From assembly GCF_900537175.1 (NCBI RefSeq), contig NZ_LS999833.1, forward strand, positions 248,001 to 312,000: DNA of 64,000 nucleotides. The letters run 5' to 3'. The stretch is from Lentilitoribacter sp. Alg239-R112 (GTDB lineage: Bacteria > Pseudomonadota > Alphaproteobacteria > Rhizobiales > Rhizobiaceae). Below, piece by piece: positions 1 to 7,955 of this stretch. Within the stretch, counting starts at the first letter, position 1; every line of letters begins with the position of its first letter. The notes beneath the pieces were generated by a model. It searched no databases and was not told the DNA's origin. It worked only from the letters and a program-made list of their open reading frames with translations. The position numbers were made by a program, and so were the translations under genes.

Positions 1-258
1 ATTGCTCAATGCTCCGTTGTGATCGGTTAGTTTTTTCTCAACAATCAGATTGTTGATGATCTTTTTAAATGCAGCGAAGGTGCAACCACAACGCCGGGCA
101 AGCCGCGCATCCTGCTTGGCACCACCGCGCATAAGCTGACCATCATTTTCATACATCATACATACAAGCGTGATGTAAACGCCCGTTTCTGCTGGTGTCA
201 GGCCACGCGTACCAGACAGCCAGTCAGAGGGATAAAACTTAAACCAAGGATCACTCAT
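1..258 (-). CDS. DUF1376 (YdaU-like) phage replication-type protein, partial
   Basis: Reading the minus strand from the ATG at 258-256 gives an open frame of 86 codons that runs off the left edge, so the C-terminus is missing. It begins MSDPWFKFYPSDWLSGTRGL, followed by LTPAETGVYITL and then MMYENDGQL. This is the typical start of DUF1376/YdaU proteins, found mostly in prophages next to replication genes and thought to be replication-associated; the biochemical role is not settled. It diverges from the S24 repressor at 631, the usual arrangement at a phage immunity region. The family call rests on pattern recognition of the N-terminus only. Confidence 0.75.
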   Translation of the reverse strand, partial: MSDPWFKFYPSDWLSGTRGLTPAETGVYITLVCMMYENDGQLMRGGAKQDARLARRCGCTFAAFKKIINNLIVEKKLTDHNGALSN

Positions 259-530
259 GGATGGAAAACCTTACTCAAAAATACGCAACAAACGAAGACA
301 ACCCGCGCGAAGCTTGAAGACAGGAGACAAAACTCCAAACAACGCGCGGGAGTTTGGCGAAGGCACCCCCCGCCTGGCTTCATCTGATCTTGCTTGGTTT
401 CTGGGGAGGAGGTTTGCAAAAGATGAAGCGAATTGAGAACTGGTGCGCATAATCTTGGCTTGCAGATTAACAGCAAACTTACCTAGACATATTTTCCTAT
501 CAATGGGTAATGTATATAAATTATGCGTCA
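259..530 (-). other. Structured leader between repressor and DUF1376 gene
   Basis: About 270 bases separate the operator region from the DUF1376 start. I see no convincing gene. A minus-strand open frame (531-271) would start inside the operators without a ribosome binding site. The segment holds two inverted repeats: AAACTCC (330-336) with GGAGTTT (349-355), and GCTTCATCT (377-385) with AGATGAAGC (421-429). It may be an untranslated leader or a small regulatory RNA of the phage early transcript. Confidence 0.35.
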
Positions 531-600
531 TACGTTAACGTATATACGTATAAAATACGTTTGACAAGTATGAATATTCGTATATGTATTTTATATACGT
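531..600. promoter_or_regulatory. Phage repressor operators and promoter
   Basis: This AT-rich stretch holds repeated TATACGT half-sites as palindromes: TACGTTAACGTA (531-542), ACGTATATACGT (538-549), and CGTATA (579-584) facing TATACG (594-599). A -35 box TTGACA lies at 561-566, with -10-like sequence around 583-590, reading toward the repressor gene. Multiple palindromes between a CI-like gene and a replication gene suggest autoregulation and a bidirectional switch. That the downstream repressor binds here is inference. Confidence 0.6.
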
Positions 601-630
601 TTAAGCTATAATGAAAGATTGGCCATTCAA

Positions 631-1440
631 ATGGACTATATCCAGCTACTTCGCATCATGCTTGATGACACAACACAGGAGGATTTGGCGCGAGATCTTG
701 GCACCACGCAAGCCACCATTTCGCGCTGGCTGTCCGGGCAAGAGCCGCGTGGATCTGCTATCGAACGCATCCGCGCGCTGGCCCGCTCACGCCGCCTGGC
801 CAATAGTTCAATAACGAGCGAAACAATGGCTGATGAGCATTTAGGGACAGATGATATTGCTGAAAGAGCTAAGCCAAGCGGCTTTTCCGACAGTGGGTTT
901 TTTGATGGTGATCTGACCAGACCTTTACATGCGCCCAAGCGCGGACAAAATAAACCTCGTCATACTGCATCTAAATCAGGCTCAAACCGCAACACCGTTC
1001 ACGAAGGCGGAGATATAGCAAATTTCACCATTCACGCCGGTATGGGCAATGGCGGAACCTTATCAGTGCAAGTTGATGAAGATGGCATGGCGATAGACCC
1101 GTCTGATAGCGATGGTTTTTGGTCTTTTCCCGAGCAGGTAAAAGCTGGATGGCGGGAGATGACCAAAACATATGCCATGCCTGTGACGGGCGATTCTATG
1201 GAGCCCACGCTGACCAATGGCTCATATGTCTTTGTTGATACATCCCACAACTACCCCTCCCCGCCAGACCTATATGCGGTGAACTACGGTCATGGGCTGA
1301 TGATCAAACGGTTGGAACTTTTGCCAGAAGACCGCGTCAACGTTATCTCCGACAACGAACGCTATTCGGATTTTGAGTTTCACGCCTCGGAAGTGGAAGT
1401 CTATGGCCGCGTTGTCGCCAGCTTCCAATGGAGGGGATAG
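631..1440 (+). CDS. CI/LexA-like repressor: HTH_XRE plus S24 peptidase
   Basis: A phage-type repressor of 269 residues. An XRE-like helix-turn-helix lies near residues 13-38 (EDLARDLGTTQATISRWLSG). A polar linker of about 120 residues follows, then an S24 self-cleaving domain. The nucleophile Ser189 is in GDSMEPT and the general-base Lys226 is in LMIKRLE; the spacing of 37 residues is the same as in LexA. No clear Ala-Gly cleavage site is visible, so RecA-stimulated autocleavage is uncertain. I chose the ATG at 631; an in-frame TTG at 619 is the alternative. The family maintains lysogeny and is inactivated on DNA damage. The palindromic operators just upstream point to autoregulation. Confidence 0.85.
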   Translation: MDYIQLLRIMLDDTTQEDLARDLGTTQATISRWLSGQEPRGSAIERIRALARSRRLANSSITSETMADEHLGTDDIAERAKPSGFSDSGFFDGDLTRPLHAPKRGQNKPRHTASKSGSNRNTVHEGGDIANFTIHAGMGNGGTLSVQVDEDGMAIDPSDSDGFWSFPEQVKAGWREMTKTYAMPVTGDSMEPTLTNGSYVFVDTSHNYPSPPDLYAVNYGHGLMIKRLELLPEDRVNVISDNERYSDFEFHASEVEVYGRVVASFQWRG

Positions 1441-1618
1441 TTCAAAGCGCACGTGTTGGCGCAAGCCATCTCGCAAGACTTTGAACCACTAGAAATACAA
1501 ATTTGTTACGCAAATTTGCGACTTTTCGCCAAAAGGTTATTGCGAAGCGATATACCGAGAGGCGACTAGGAACTCTCAGCACAAGCCATCTCGCATGGCT
1601 GGGCCACTGCCTGCGGTC
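1441..1618. repeat. Intergenic with 14-bp direct repeat and AT hairpin
   Basis: Between the repressor and the TPR gene, CAAGCCATCTCGCA occurs at 1462-1475 and again at 1582-1595. The self-complementary octamer CAAATTTG occurs twice (1498-1505 and 1511-1518), so it could fold into a weak hairpin downstream of the repressor. No gene is apparent. The direct repeat could be a recombination scar or an attachment-type remnant, but nothing here proves it. Confidence 0.3.
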
Positions 1619-4072
1619 CTATTGCGCTTTGCCGGCGCGGATATCGGCCAAAATCTGTTCCGCAATCGCAAGATTTTTTTTCGTCTGCTGATGTTGATAG
1701 GGCGCATTGTCTTTACGGCGTTCTTCCAGCGCCAGTTTAAATGCAGCAATCGATTTTTTGGCCATGGCTTCGTCATTGTTCATTCGCGCAAGAACTCCAT
1801 AGGCGATACCAAGATTGTTTTGCGTTCCCGCCCAATCCAGCAGAACTTTATCCTGCGTCCATTCCTCAAGAGCCGCACGATAGGCCGCAACCGCCTGATG
1901 CAACAGGTCATCATCAGAGGACCGCTCGCCAAGCGCCTGAAGCGCATTGCCAAGATTGTTTTGTGTCGTCGCCCATTGGAGCGGCACTTTGTCTTGCGTC
2001 CACTCCTCAAGAGCCGCGCGATAGGCTGCAATCGCCTGATGCAACAGGTCATCATCAGAGGAACGCCCGCCAAGCACCTTTAGCGCATTGCCAAGATTGT
2101 TTTGTGTTGCCGCCCAACCCAGCGGCACTTTGTCTTGCGTCCGCTCCGTCAACGCTGCACGATAGGCCGCAACCGCCTGATGCAACAGGTCATCATCAGA
2201 GGACCGCTCGCCAAGCGCCTGAAGCGCATTGCCAAGATTGTTTTGTGTCGTCGCCCATTGGAGCGGCACTTTGTCTTGCGTCCACTCCTCAAGAGCCGCG
2301 CGATAGGCCGCAATCGCCTGATGCAACAGGTCATCATCAGATGAACGTTGACCAAGCGTCCGTAGCGCATTGCCAAGATTGTTTTGCGTTCCCGCCCATT
2401 GGAGCGGCACTTTGTCCTGCGTCCGCTCCGTCAGCGCTGCACGATAGGCCGCAATCGCCTGATGCAACAGATCATCATCTGAGGAACGCACGCCAAGCAC
2501 CTTTAGCGCAGTGCCAAGATTGTTTTGTGTCATCGCCCAATCCAGTGGCACTTTGTCTTGCGTCCACTCTGTCAGTGCTGTCCGATAGGCGTCAATCGCC
2601 TGATGCAACAGATCATCATCTGATGAACGCTCGCCAAGCGCCCTTAGCGCAGTGCCAAGATTGTTTTGTGTCATCGCCCATTGGAGCAGAACTTTATCCT
2701 GCGTCCATTCCTCAAGAGCCGCACGATAGGCCGCAACCGCCTGATGCAACAGGTCATCATCAGAGGACCGCTCGCCTAGTTCCTGTAGCGCGTTGCCAAG
2801 ATTAACTTGGACTCCTGCCCAAGTGTCCGGATCATCATCACGCGGAGAAACTCTCAAAAGCACCTCCCAACTATCGATTGAATTCTTCAGCCATTTTGGA
2901 TCGCTCGCATATTGCCCAAAGTCGTAAAGCATTGCTGCTTTATTCCAGAGATAATCGCGTTTGAGCTGTAGATTATGCGCCACCTTTTCAATGGCTTCAT
3001 CATAAAGCGCGGCTGCCTCATCCACATTCGATTGCGCCTGGGCCATTTGCGCTTCCAGCACAATCATCTGCGCTGAATTTTCTTTCTCCTCATTAAAACG
3101 TTTTTCTGTGCGAGCATCATATTCGCGTCGTGCGGCTCTCAACTCGGTTTGCGCTTGCTTGAGATCAATGGCTTGATGATTTTCCAGCGCGGCTCGGGCT
3201 TTATCCAAAAACGGTCCGATTTCCGGCACGTCGTTGGAAAGGCGCGACAGGCGCTGATAATCGGTTTTAACCTTCTCCAGTGCCGCCTTGGCCACATCCA
3301 GCATTTGGCCAAAATTCTGCGGCGCAACGTGCTGATCCAGCACACCTGCAATGAGGCCCAGCAACTCGTTTAAGGGGAGTTGAAACTGGTCAACAAGCGT
3401 CTGGAACTCCTGCTCTGGCGTGAGATCACTTGATTTTAAAACACCAATGCGCTCAAGCTCATCACGTATCGCCTTCACATCTTGCCCAATCTCATGGATC
3501 ACGAGGTGAATATTTGCCAAAGTTGATGCCATGTCGGTTAAAATCTCAGGCGCGATGTCTTTGAAATTATCAGGATCAAGAACAGCGGCCTTAAACCCTG
3601 ATTCAAGCGAGGACTGAATGAAAAGATAAGGCAATGCTTGGTTTTGTTGTTCGCTGAATTCTTCGTCAACACCTGCCAGTCCGGCAAGTACTTTACCTGC
3701 CATCGTGGCAGCAAAACCATCAGGGTTTTTAACAGCATCAGCAATATGCGGAATTTCAAACTTGCAAAGTGGTAGTTTTTCTCGGAAATTATTCTCAATC
3801 CGCGTCAATTCTTCCTCAATGTCAGAATTTTCGCGATAACGCTGTGCAAAGCCTTGGCGATTTTCAGCAAGGGCTTTTTCGACCGCTTTTTGCAGGGTGG
3901 CACTATTTTTGCCAAATCTGGCTTTGTTGGCATTGTAGTAATCGTAGAGTTTTGCCGCACCCAACAGCACCGCCGCCCCTGTTGCAAATGCTGGCGCAGT
4001 TGCAAATATGCACGAGGCACACACAAGCGCAGTTGTCGCCTCGGTTCCTGTTTTAAAGATTTTGCTCTTCAT
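1619..4072 (-). CDS. Membrane-anchored TPR protein with near-identical repeats
   Basis: A protein of about 817 residues. The N-terminus has hydrophobic segments (TTALVCASCIFATAPAFA, then GAAVLLGAAK) that suggest a signal or anchor. A helical region of about 380 residues of unknown function follows. The C-terminus has seven almost identical 47-residue tetratricopeptide units (WAxTQNNLGxALxxLGxRSSDDDLLHQAxAAYRAALxEWTQDKVPL) and a degenerate eighth cap. TPR arrays bind proteins or peptides; no catalytic domain is visible. The start at 4072 is preferred because GGAAGG lies just upstream; an in-frame GTG at 4087 is the alternative. The partner and role are unknown. Confidence 0.75.
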   Translation of the reverse strand: MKSKIFKTGTEATTALVCASCIFATAPAFATGAAVLLGAAKLYDYYNANKARFGKNSATLQKAVEKALAENRQGFAQRYRENSDIEEELTRIENNFREKLPLCKFEIPHIADAVKNPDGFAATMAGKVLAGLAGVDEEFSEQQNQALPYLFIQSSLESGFKAAVLDPDNFKDIAPEILTDMASTLANIHLVIHEIGQDVKAIRDELERIGVLKSSDLTPEQEFQTLVDQFQLPLNELLGLIAGVLDQHVAPQNFGQMLDVAKAALEKVKTDYQRLSRLSNDVPEIGPFLDKARAALENHQAIDLKQAQTELRAARREYDARTEKRFNEEKENSAQMIVLEAQMAQAQSNVDEAAALYDEAIEKVAHNLQLKRDYLWNKAAMLYDFGQYASDPKWLKNSIDSWEVLLRVSPRDDDPDTWAGVQVNLGNALQELGERSSDDDLLHQAVAAYRAALEEWTQDKVLLQWAMTQNNLGTALRALGERSSDDDLLHQAIDAYRTALTEWTQDKVPLDWAMTQNNLGTALKVLGVRSSDDDLLHQAIAAYRAALTERTQDKVPLQWAGTQNNLGNALRTLGQRSSDDDLLHQAIAAYRAALEEWTQDKVPLQWATTQNNLGNALQALGERSSDDDLLHQAVAAYRAALTERTQDKVPLGWAATQNNLGNALKVLGGRSSDDDLLHQAIAAYRAALEEWTQDKVPLQWATTQNNLGNALQALGERSSDDDLLHQAVAAYRAALEEWTQDKVLLDWAGTQNNLGIAYGVLARMNNDEAMAKKSIAAFKLALEERRKDNAPYQHQQTKKNLAIAEQILADIRAGKAQ
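1808..2815 (-). repeat. 141-bp tandem repeats encoding TPR units
   Basis: Seven coding repeats with a period of 141 bp (47 codons) are visible. The minus-strand equivalent of GCCAAGATTGTTTTG recurs at about 1808, 1949, 2090, 2231, 2372, 2513 and 2654. Identity between units is very high at the DNA level, including synonymous positions. This indicates recent duplication or gene conversion rather than old, independently drifting TPRs. Copy number probably differs between strains, and short-read assemblies may collapse the array. Confidence 0.85.
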
Positions 4073-4199
4073 CCTCGCCTTCCGCACCCCGCATCTTACC
4101 CCGGCAGCTTAACGTAAAGTTGTGGGATTTCAACTGTGAAGATCAAAGCGCGAGGCCGCGCATGGACGCCATTTCTGCTGATGCTTTTGACATGCATCA

Positions 4200-4227
4200 A
4201 TGACAATTGCCGCGTAAATTGTATATT
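4200..4227 (+). promoter_or_regulatory. Possible promoter of the YoaP-like gene
   Basis: ATGACA (4200-4205) and TATATT (4222-4227) are separated by 16 bp and lie about 30 bp before the start at 4259. The rest of the gap from 4073 holds nothing else I can name. This is a consensus match by eye only. Confidence 0.3.
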
Positions 4228-4258
4228 ATTGGCAATCAGCGCAAGGAGCCACGTCGAT

Positions 4259-5038
4259 ATGCCGGATTATATCACACTAACGCCTGACACATTGCCGGAT
4301 GCGCATATTTGCTGCGCGATTTCTGACAAGAAATGCACCCAAGGATATGGCGCGAAAAAGGGCTGGTTATCGGCGCAATATGCCCACGGATACAGATTTC
4401 GTCGGCTGGATGAACGCGGCAAAGTGTTCATTGAATATGGCCCGGGCGATGCCGCATGGATGCCTGTTGTCGCCCCGCAATGGATGGTAATGGGCTGCTT
4501 TTGGGTTTCAGGCAAGTTCAAAGGCAGTGGGCATGGCAAAGCATTGCTGCAAGATGCATTAGATGCTGCCAAGGCAAAGGGGTATGCCGGGCTTGTCTCG
4601 ATTGCTGGCAAAAAGAAAATGCACTTTCAAAGCGATGGAAAATGGCTGTTACGACAGGGTTTTAAGGAAGTTGATACGCTTAATACGGGCTTTAGCCTGC
4701 TTGCACTTACAGCAGAACCGGGGGCAGAAGCCGCACTACCGGCCTTTGCACAAAGTGCACGTGACGGATTACCACCAGATACCAAGGGCGTGAGTGTATA
4801 TTACTCCAACCGTTGCCCATTTACTGATTATCACATCAAAACATCACTCAAAGAAACCTGCGAGAAGCGCGGATTAGATTGGACTGCCCACAAATTAGAT
4901 ACGTTGAAAGCTGCCCAAAACGCCCCCACACCGGCAACAATCTTCTCGCTATTTATCGATGGAAAATTCATCACCACCGATGTGAGCGTGTGCATGGACA
5001 AGCGGTTTGACAAGGTTGTCGAGAAGGCACTCAAGTAA
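4259..5038 (+). CDS. YoaP-like GNAT N-acetyltransferase
   Basis: A protein of 259 residues starting MPDYITLTPDTL. The ATG at 4259 has AAGGAG at 4243-4248, so the longer upstream frame is not needed. The N-terminal half is GNAT-like, with the acetyl-CoA loop in a region reading GSGHGKALLQDALDAAKAKG. The C-terminal half contains a YoaP-type module with the cysteine motif YYSNRCPFTDYH, resembling a thioredoxin-like or DsbA-like CxxF region. Members of this family acetylate unidentified substrates. The gene stands alone, with the TPR gene divergent upstream. Confidence 0.7.
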   Translation: MPDYITLTPDTLPDAHICCAISDKKCTQGYGAKKGWLSAQYAHGYRFRRLDERGKVFIEYGPGDAAWMPVVAPQWMVMGCFWVSGKFKGSGHGKALLQDALDAAKAKGYAGLVSIAGKKKMHFQSDGKWLLRQGFKEVDTLNTGFSLLALTAEPGAEAALPAFAQSARDGLPPDTKGVSVYYSNRCPFTDYHIKTSLKETCEKRGLDWTAHKLDTLKAAQNAPTPATIFSLFIDGKFITTDVSVCMDKRFDKVVEKALK

Positions 5039-5127
5039 GTTCATCGTAAATTAAAGCGTGAAAAACCGCGTAGATTCGCCAACTTAAGCAAAACCCGCTA
5101 AAATGATGAAAAACAATGTGGGGATTG

Positions 5128-6243
5128 ATGGCAAGTCCAAGCCTTGATGATCTGACAGACATCGCTATCAGCTTTAATGAGGCTGTTCTTAATCAGGATA
5201 TGTGGGAACCTTCGCTGCAGAAGATGGCGAACCTATTTGGTGGTTCTTTCGCTACATTTGAGTTGATCGATAAACGACACGGCCACTCCATACAACATTT
5301 TGATAGCTCTGAGATCGAAATCAAAGACAGCTATATCCAACATTATATGCCGATTAACCCGCGAATTGCTTTTGGGAACAGAGCCGGTGCGCCGCAGATC
5401 ATGCATGATAATATCTTTATGGCTGAAAAGGAGATGGATCACCATGAGTTCTATGCAGATTTTTTGCGCCCCTTTGATCTCCGGTATTTTATAGCGTTGA
5501 AAGCCTTTGAAACCAAAGGCAAAGTGGGCATTATCTCAGTTCAAAAAAGCGCACGTAACGGTGTTGCAACAAAAGACGAACTTCGGGCATTTGAGTATAT
5601 CGCCCCCTCTCTCAAAAGCACTGTTAAACTGCATGTTCAACATGGCAAAATGCTCACTCGAATGCAAGGTTTTGAAAACGCATTCGAGATTTCTGACAGG
5701 GGTATTTTACTACTAAATGAAGATGGCCAAATCAATGAAATGAATGCAACCGCTATCTCTATCTTTAGAAAAAATGATGGTCTTACCTACGCCAAAGGCA
5801 GATTACACTGTTCAAGTGCACAAATTGGCAAAAAGTTGGATAGCGCTCTGCGACAAGATGATTCCGATGATTTTCATAAGCACCGCGCTCAAAACTTCCT
5901 CATACCGCGACCATCTGGTGATGCCCCCTACCAGATCAGCATTCAACCAATTACCGCTCATCAAGAAAACCGCCGCCAATCTGGCAATGGGTTCATGATT
6001 TTAATCACCGATCCCACGCATAGCCACACGCTTGAAATCAACGAACTTATGGATGGTTTTGGCCTTACCACCGCAGAAGCAAATGTGGCGTTGATGATTG
6101 CCAATGGCAAAACCGCGCAAGAAATTACTGCCGAATTATGCGTAGCACTACCGACAATTCGTACACATATTCAACGTGTTATGCAGAAAATGTCAATTAA
6201 CAGGCAGATTGATATAGCGCGAATTTTAACCCGCTACATGTAA
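5128..6243 (+). CDS. LuxR-family transcriptional regulator
   Basis: The C-terminal 65 residues form a LuxR/GerE helix-turn-helix (GLTTAEANVALMIANGKTAQEITAELCVALPTIRTHIQRVMQKM). The conserved TxAE start, the IA-GKT-EI turn and the recognition helix are visible. The N-terminal 300 residues resemble PAS/GAF-type sensory regions without a motif I can assign; no receiver Asp or acyl-homoserine-lactone-binding signature is obvious. The start at 5128 has GGGG seven bases upstream; an ATG at 5116 is in frame. A lipoprotein gene follows, but no target is evident. The ligand is unknown. Confidence 0.8.
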   Translation: MASPSLDDLTDIAISFNEAVLNQDMWEPSLQKMANLFGGSFATFELIDKRHGHSIQHFDSSEIEIKDSYIQHYMPINPRIAFGNRAGAPQIMHDNIFMAEKEMDHHEFYADFLRPFDLRYFIALKAFETKGKVGIISVQKSARNGVATKDELRAFEYIAPSLKSTVKLHVQHGKMLTRMQGFENAFEISDRGILLLNEDGQINEMNATAISIFRKNDGLTYAKGRLHCSSAQIGKKLDSALRQDDSDDFHKHRAQNFLIPRPSGDAPYQISIQPITAHQENRRQSGNGFMILITDPTHSHTLEINELMDGFGLTTAEANVALMIANGKTAQEITAELCVALPTIRTHIQRVMQKMSINRQIDIARILTRYM

Positions 6244-6326
6244 GGCCTCATTAATATTGATGACTACTTAGGCCGAGAAATCAGGAATAGTCCCTCTCGA
6301 ACGACTATTTATTGAGGAGGGAATTT

Positions 6327-6689
6327 ATGAAAATTCATCGCGCCGCACCAATTTTTCTTTTCAGTTTTGCGCTTGCTGCGTGCACAACATATGGCTCGCA
6401 TAAAAAAATCGGAACATACTCCTATAGCGGCAAAAAGTACGATATTTATGAGGCAAAAATTGATACAGAAAGCCGAGATGACGATGAAAAGACAGTTCGG
6501 TTTATTGTCGACAAAGGTGTTGCGCCACCTGATCGCCCGGGTGGGAAGATAATTTCATCATGTACCTTTGAAGAAAAAACTGCTGACGCAGATACCATAG
6601 CACGCTGCAACAAGAGATTTACCGCTGCTATTGAAAAGAGAGAAAACCCGGAGGAGTCCAGCGGCGATGATGGCGGTGGCATGTACTAA
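6327..6689 (+). CDS. Small lipoprotein of unknown function
   Basis: About 120 residues. The start at 6327 follows a strong GAGGAGG (6314-6320). The N-terminus has a basic residue cluster, a hydrophobic core, and a lipobox ending FALAAC, so the mature protein should be lipid-anchored at the Cys. The rest is polar, with a pair of cysteines (SSCTFEE, ARCNKR) that could form a disulfide and an acidic, Gly-rich tail. I do not recognise a family. Confidence 0.75.
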   Translation: MKIHRAAPIFLFSFALAACTTYGSHKKIGTYSYSGKKYDIYEAKIDTESRDDDEKTVRFIVDKGVAPPDRPGGKIISSCTFEEKTADADTIARCNKRFTAAIEKRENPEESSGDDGGGMY

Positions 6690-6885
6690 TATTTCGCTCG
6701 ACAGCTAAAGCTTTTAGCCAGCGTTTACAGCCATCAAGCTTTAACCGTTGGCTGAAACATTTTCTTCTCTACACTATTTAAAGGCTAAAATTTACCTGAG
6801 CCGCGTTTGGGTTTAAATTCCTGCTTTTTATTTATCGCAACTAAGGTAATATTGCGAAAGATATTTGATTTTGCAGGGTTTGGCG

Positions 6886-7851
6886 ATGGCTGAAATGAGG
6901 GATTTAAGCTTGAAATCCTTAGAGGTGTTTCAGGCATGTGCGCGTTGCGGTTCTTTAAGTGCAGCAGCAAATGCAATGGCCATTTCCACAAGTACGATTA
7001 CCCACCATATCAAAAAAATCGAAAACCACCTCGGCATTGAACTCTTTGATCATGGCAAAAAGCCTTTGAGTTTAACATCAACGGGAGAGAGCTTTCTTGC
7101 CGAAATTGAACCCGCGCTGCAAATATTGCGACAAGCGCAAGCCAATGCGAATGCCGAAGTCATGCAGTCTGGCCGCCAATTTCGCTTTGGTGCTATTGAA
7201 GATTTTGAAACAGAAATCGTGCCTGATCTGGCGGTTTTTTTAAATGAAAAACTGCCGAAAATGGATTTTTCCTACCAGATTGAAACCAGCCTGACCTTGC
7301 TGGATATGATGCGTGATCGCGCCTTGGATATTGGCATTATGGCAAGACCATCTGCACCCATTGCCGCCATGACATATCAACCGATCCTACGTGATCCATT
7401 TGTTATAGTTGTGCCCGAAAGCTGTGATTTTGATGCAGAGCAATTTTTATCCGGTGAGACAGATATCCCCTATCTGCAGTTTCATCATTCGCAAATGATC
7501 TCCCAGCAGATCGAAGCGCAATTGCAGCGTATGCAGATCAAGCTGCCAAAGCGCATGCGGCTGGGAAATAACGCCACCCTGATGGCGCTTGTTGCTGCGG
7601 GTTCCGGCTGGGCTATCACCACGCCGCTACTATATGCGCACAGCAAGCGCAGCCATGGAAATGTACGTCTTGTTAACATACCAAAGCAGCAATTTGCGCG
7701 AGAAATTGGCATATTTTCCAGCGATGACTGCCCGAACCAGATGTTAGAGATGGTGCGTGCCAGATTATATGAACTTTTGCATCTTCACGCCATTGAACCA
7801 GTGCATACAACTTACCCCTGGCTGAAGGATCATTTTACCATCATAAATTAG
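6886..7851 (+). CDS. LysR-family regulator upstream of flavoprotein gene
   Basis: About 321 residues with an N-terminal winged HTH (SLKSLEVFQACARCGSLSAAANAMAI, then STSTITHHIKKIE) and a type-2 periplasmic-binding-like effector domain. The ATG at 6886 has AGGG about eight bases before it. The gene is co-directional with the FAD oxidoreductase starting 104 bp downstream, so it probably controls it. LysR regulators normally respond to a small-molecule co-inducer; a methylated glycine would fit the neighbour, but that is inference. Confidence 0.85.
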   Translation: MAEMRDLSLKSLEVFQACARCGSLSAAANAMAISTSTITHHIKKIENHLGIELFDHGKKPLSLTSTGESFLAEIEPALQILRQAQANANAEVMQSGRQFRFGAIEDFETEIVPDLAVFLNEKLPKMDFSYQIETSLTLLDMMRDRALDIGIMARPSAPIAAMTYQPILRDPFVIVVPESCDFDAEQFLSGETDIPYLQFHHSQMISQQIEAQLQRMQIKLPKRMRLGNNATLMALVAAGSGWAITTPLLYAHSKRSHGNVRLVNIPKQQFAREIGIFSSDDCPNQMLEMVRARLYELLHLHAIEPVHTTYPWLKDHFTIIN

Positions 7852-7955
7852 AAAATCATTTTCGAATTTATTGCGCATGGGAAACATTGCTTGAATTGGT
7901 CTATCTTCACTTTTAACTGGCGTCATAGATTTATGATTTTCTGGAGGTCAGGTTC

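Noticed and set aside
271..531. 86-codon minus-strand frame at the phage edge
   Set aside because: It would start inside the operator region without a ribosome binding site, and its product matches nothing known. The DUF1376 gene is the clear minus-strand gene.
1741..2805. 354-codon plus-strand open frame through the TPR repeats
   Set aside because: It is antisense to the TPR gene, and its repeat structure arises from the 141-bp tandem repeats. There is no ribosome binding site or recognisable product.
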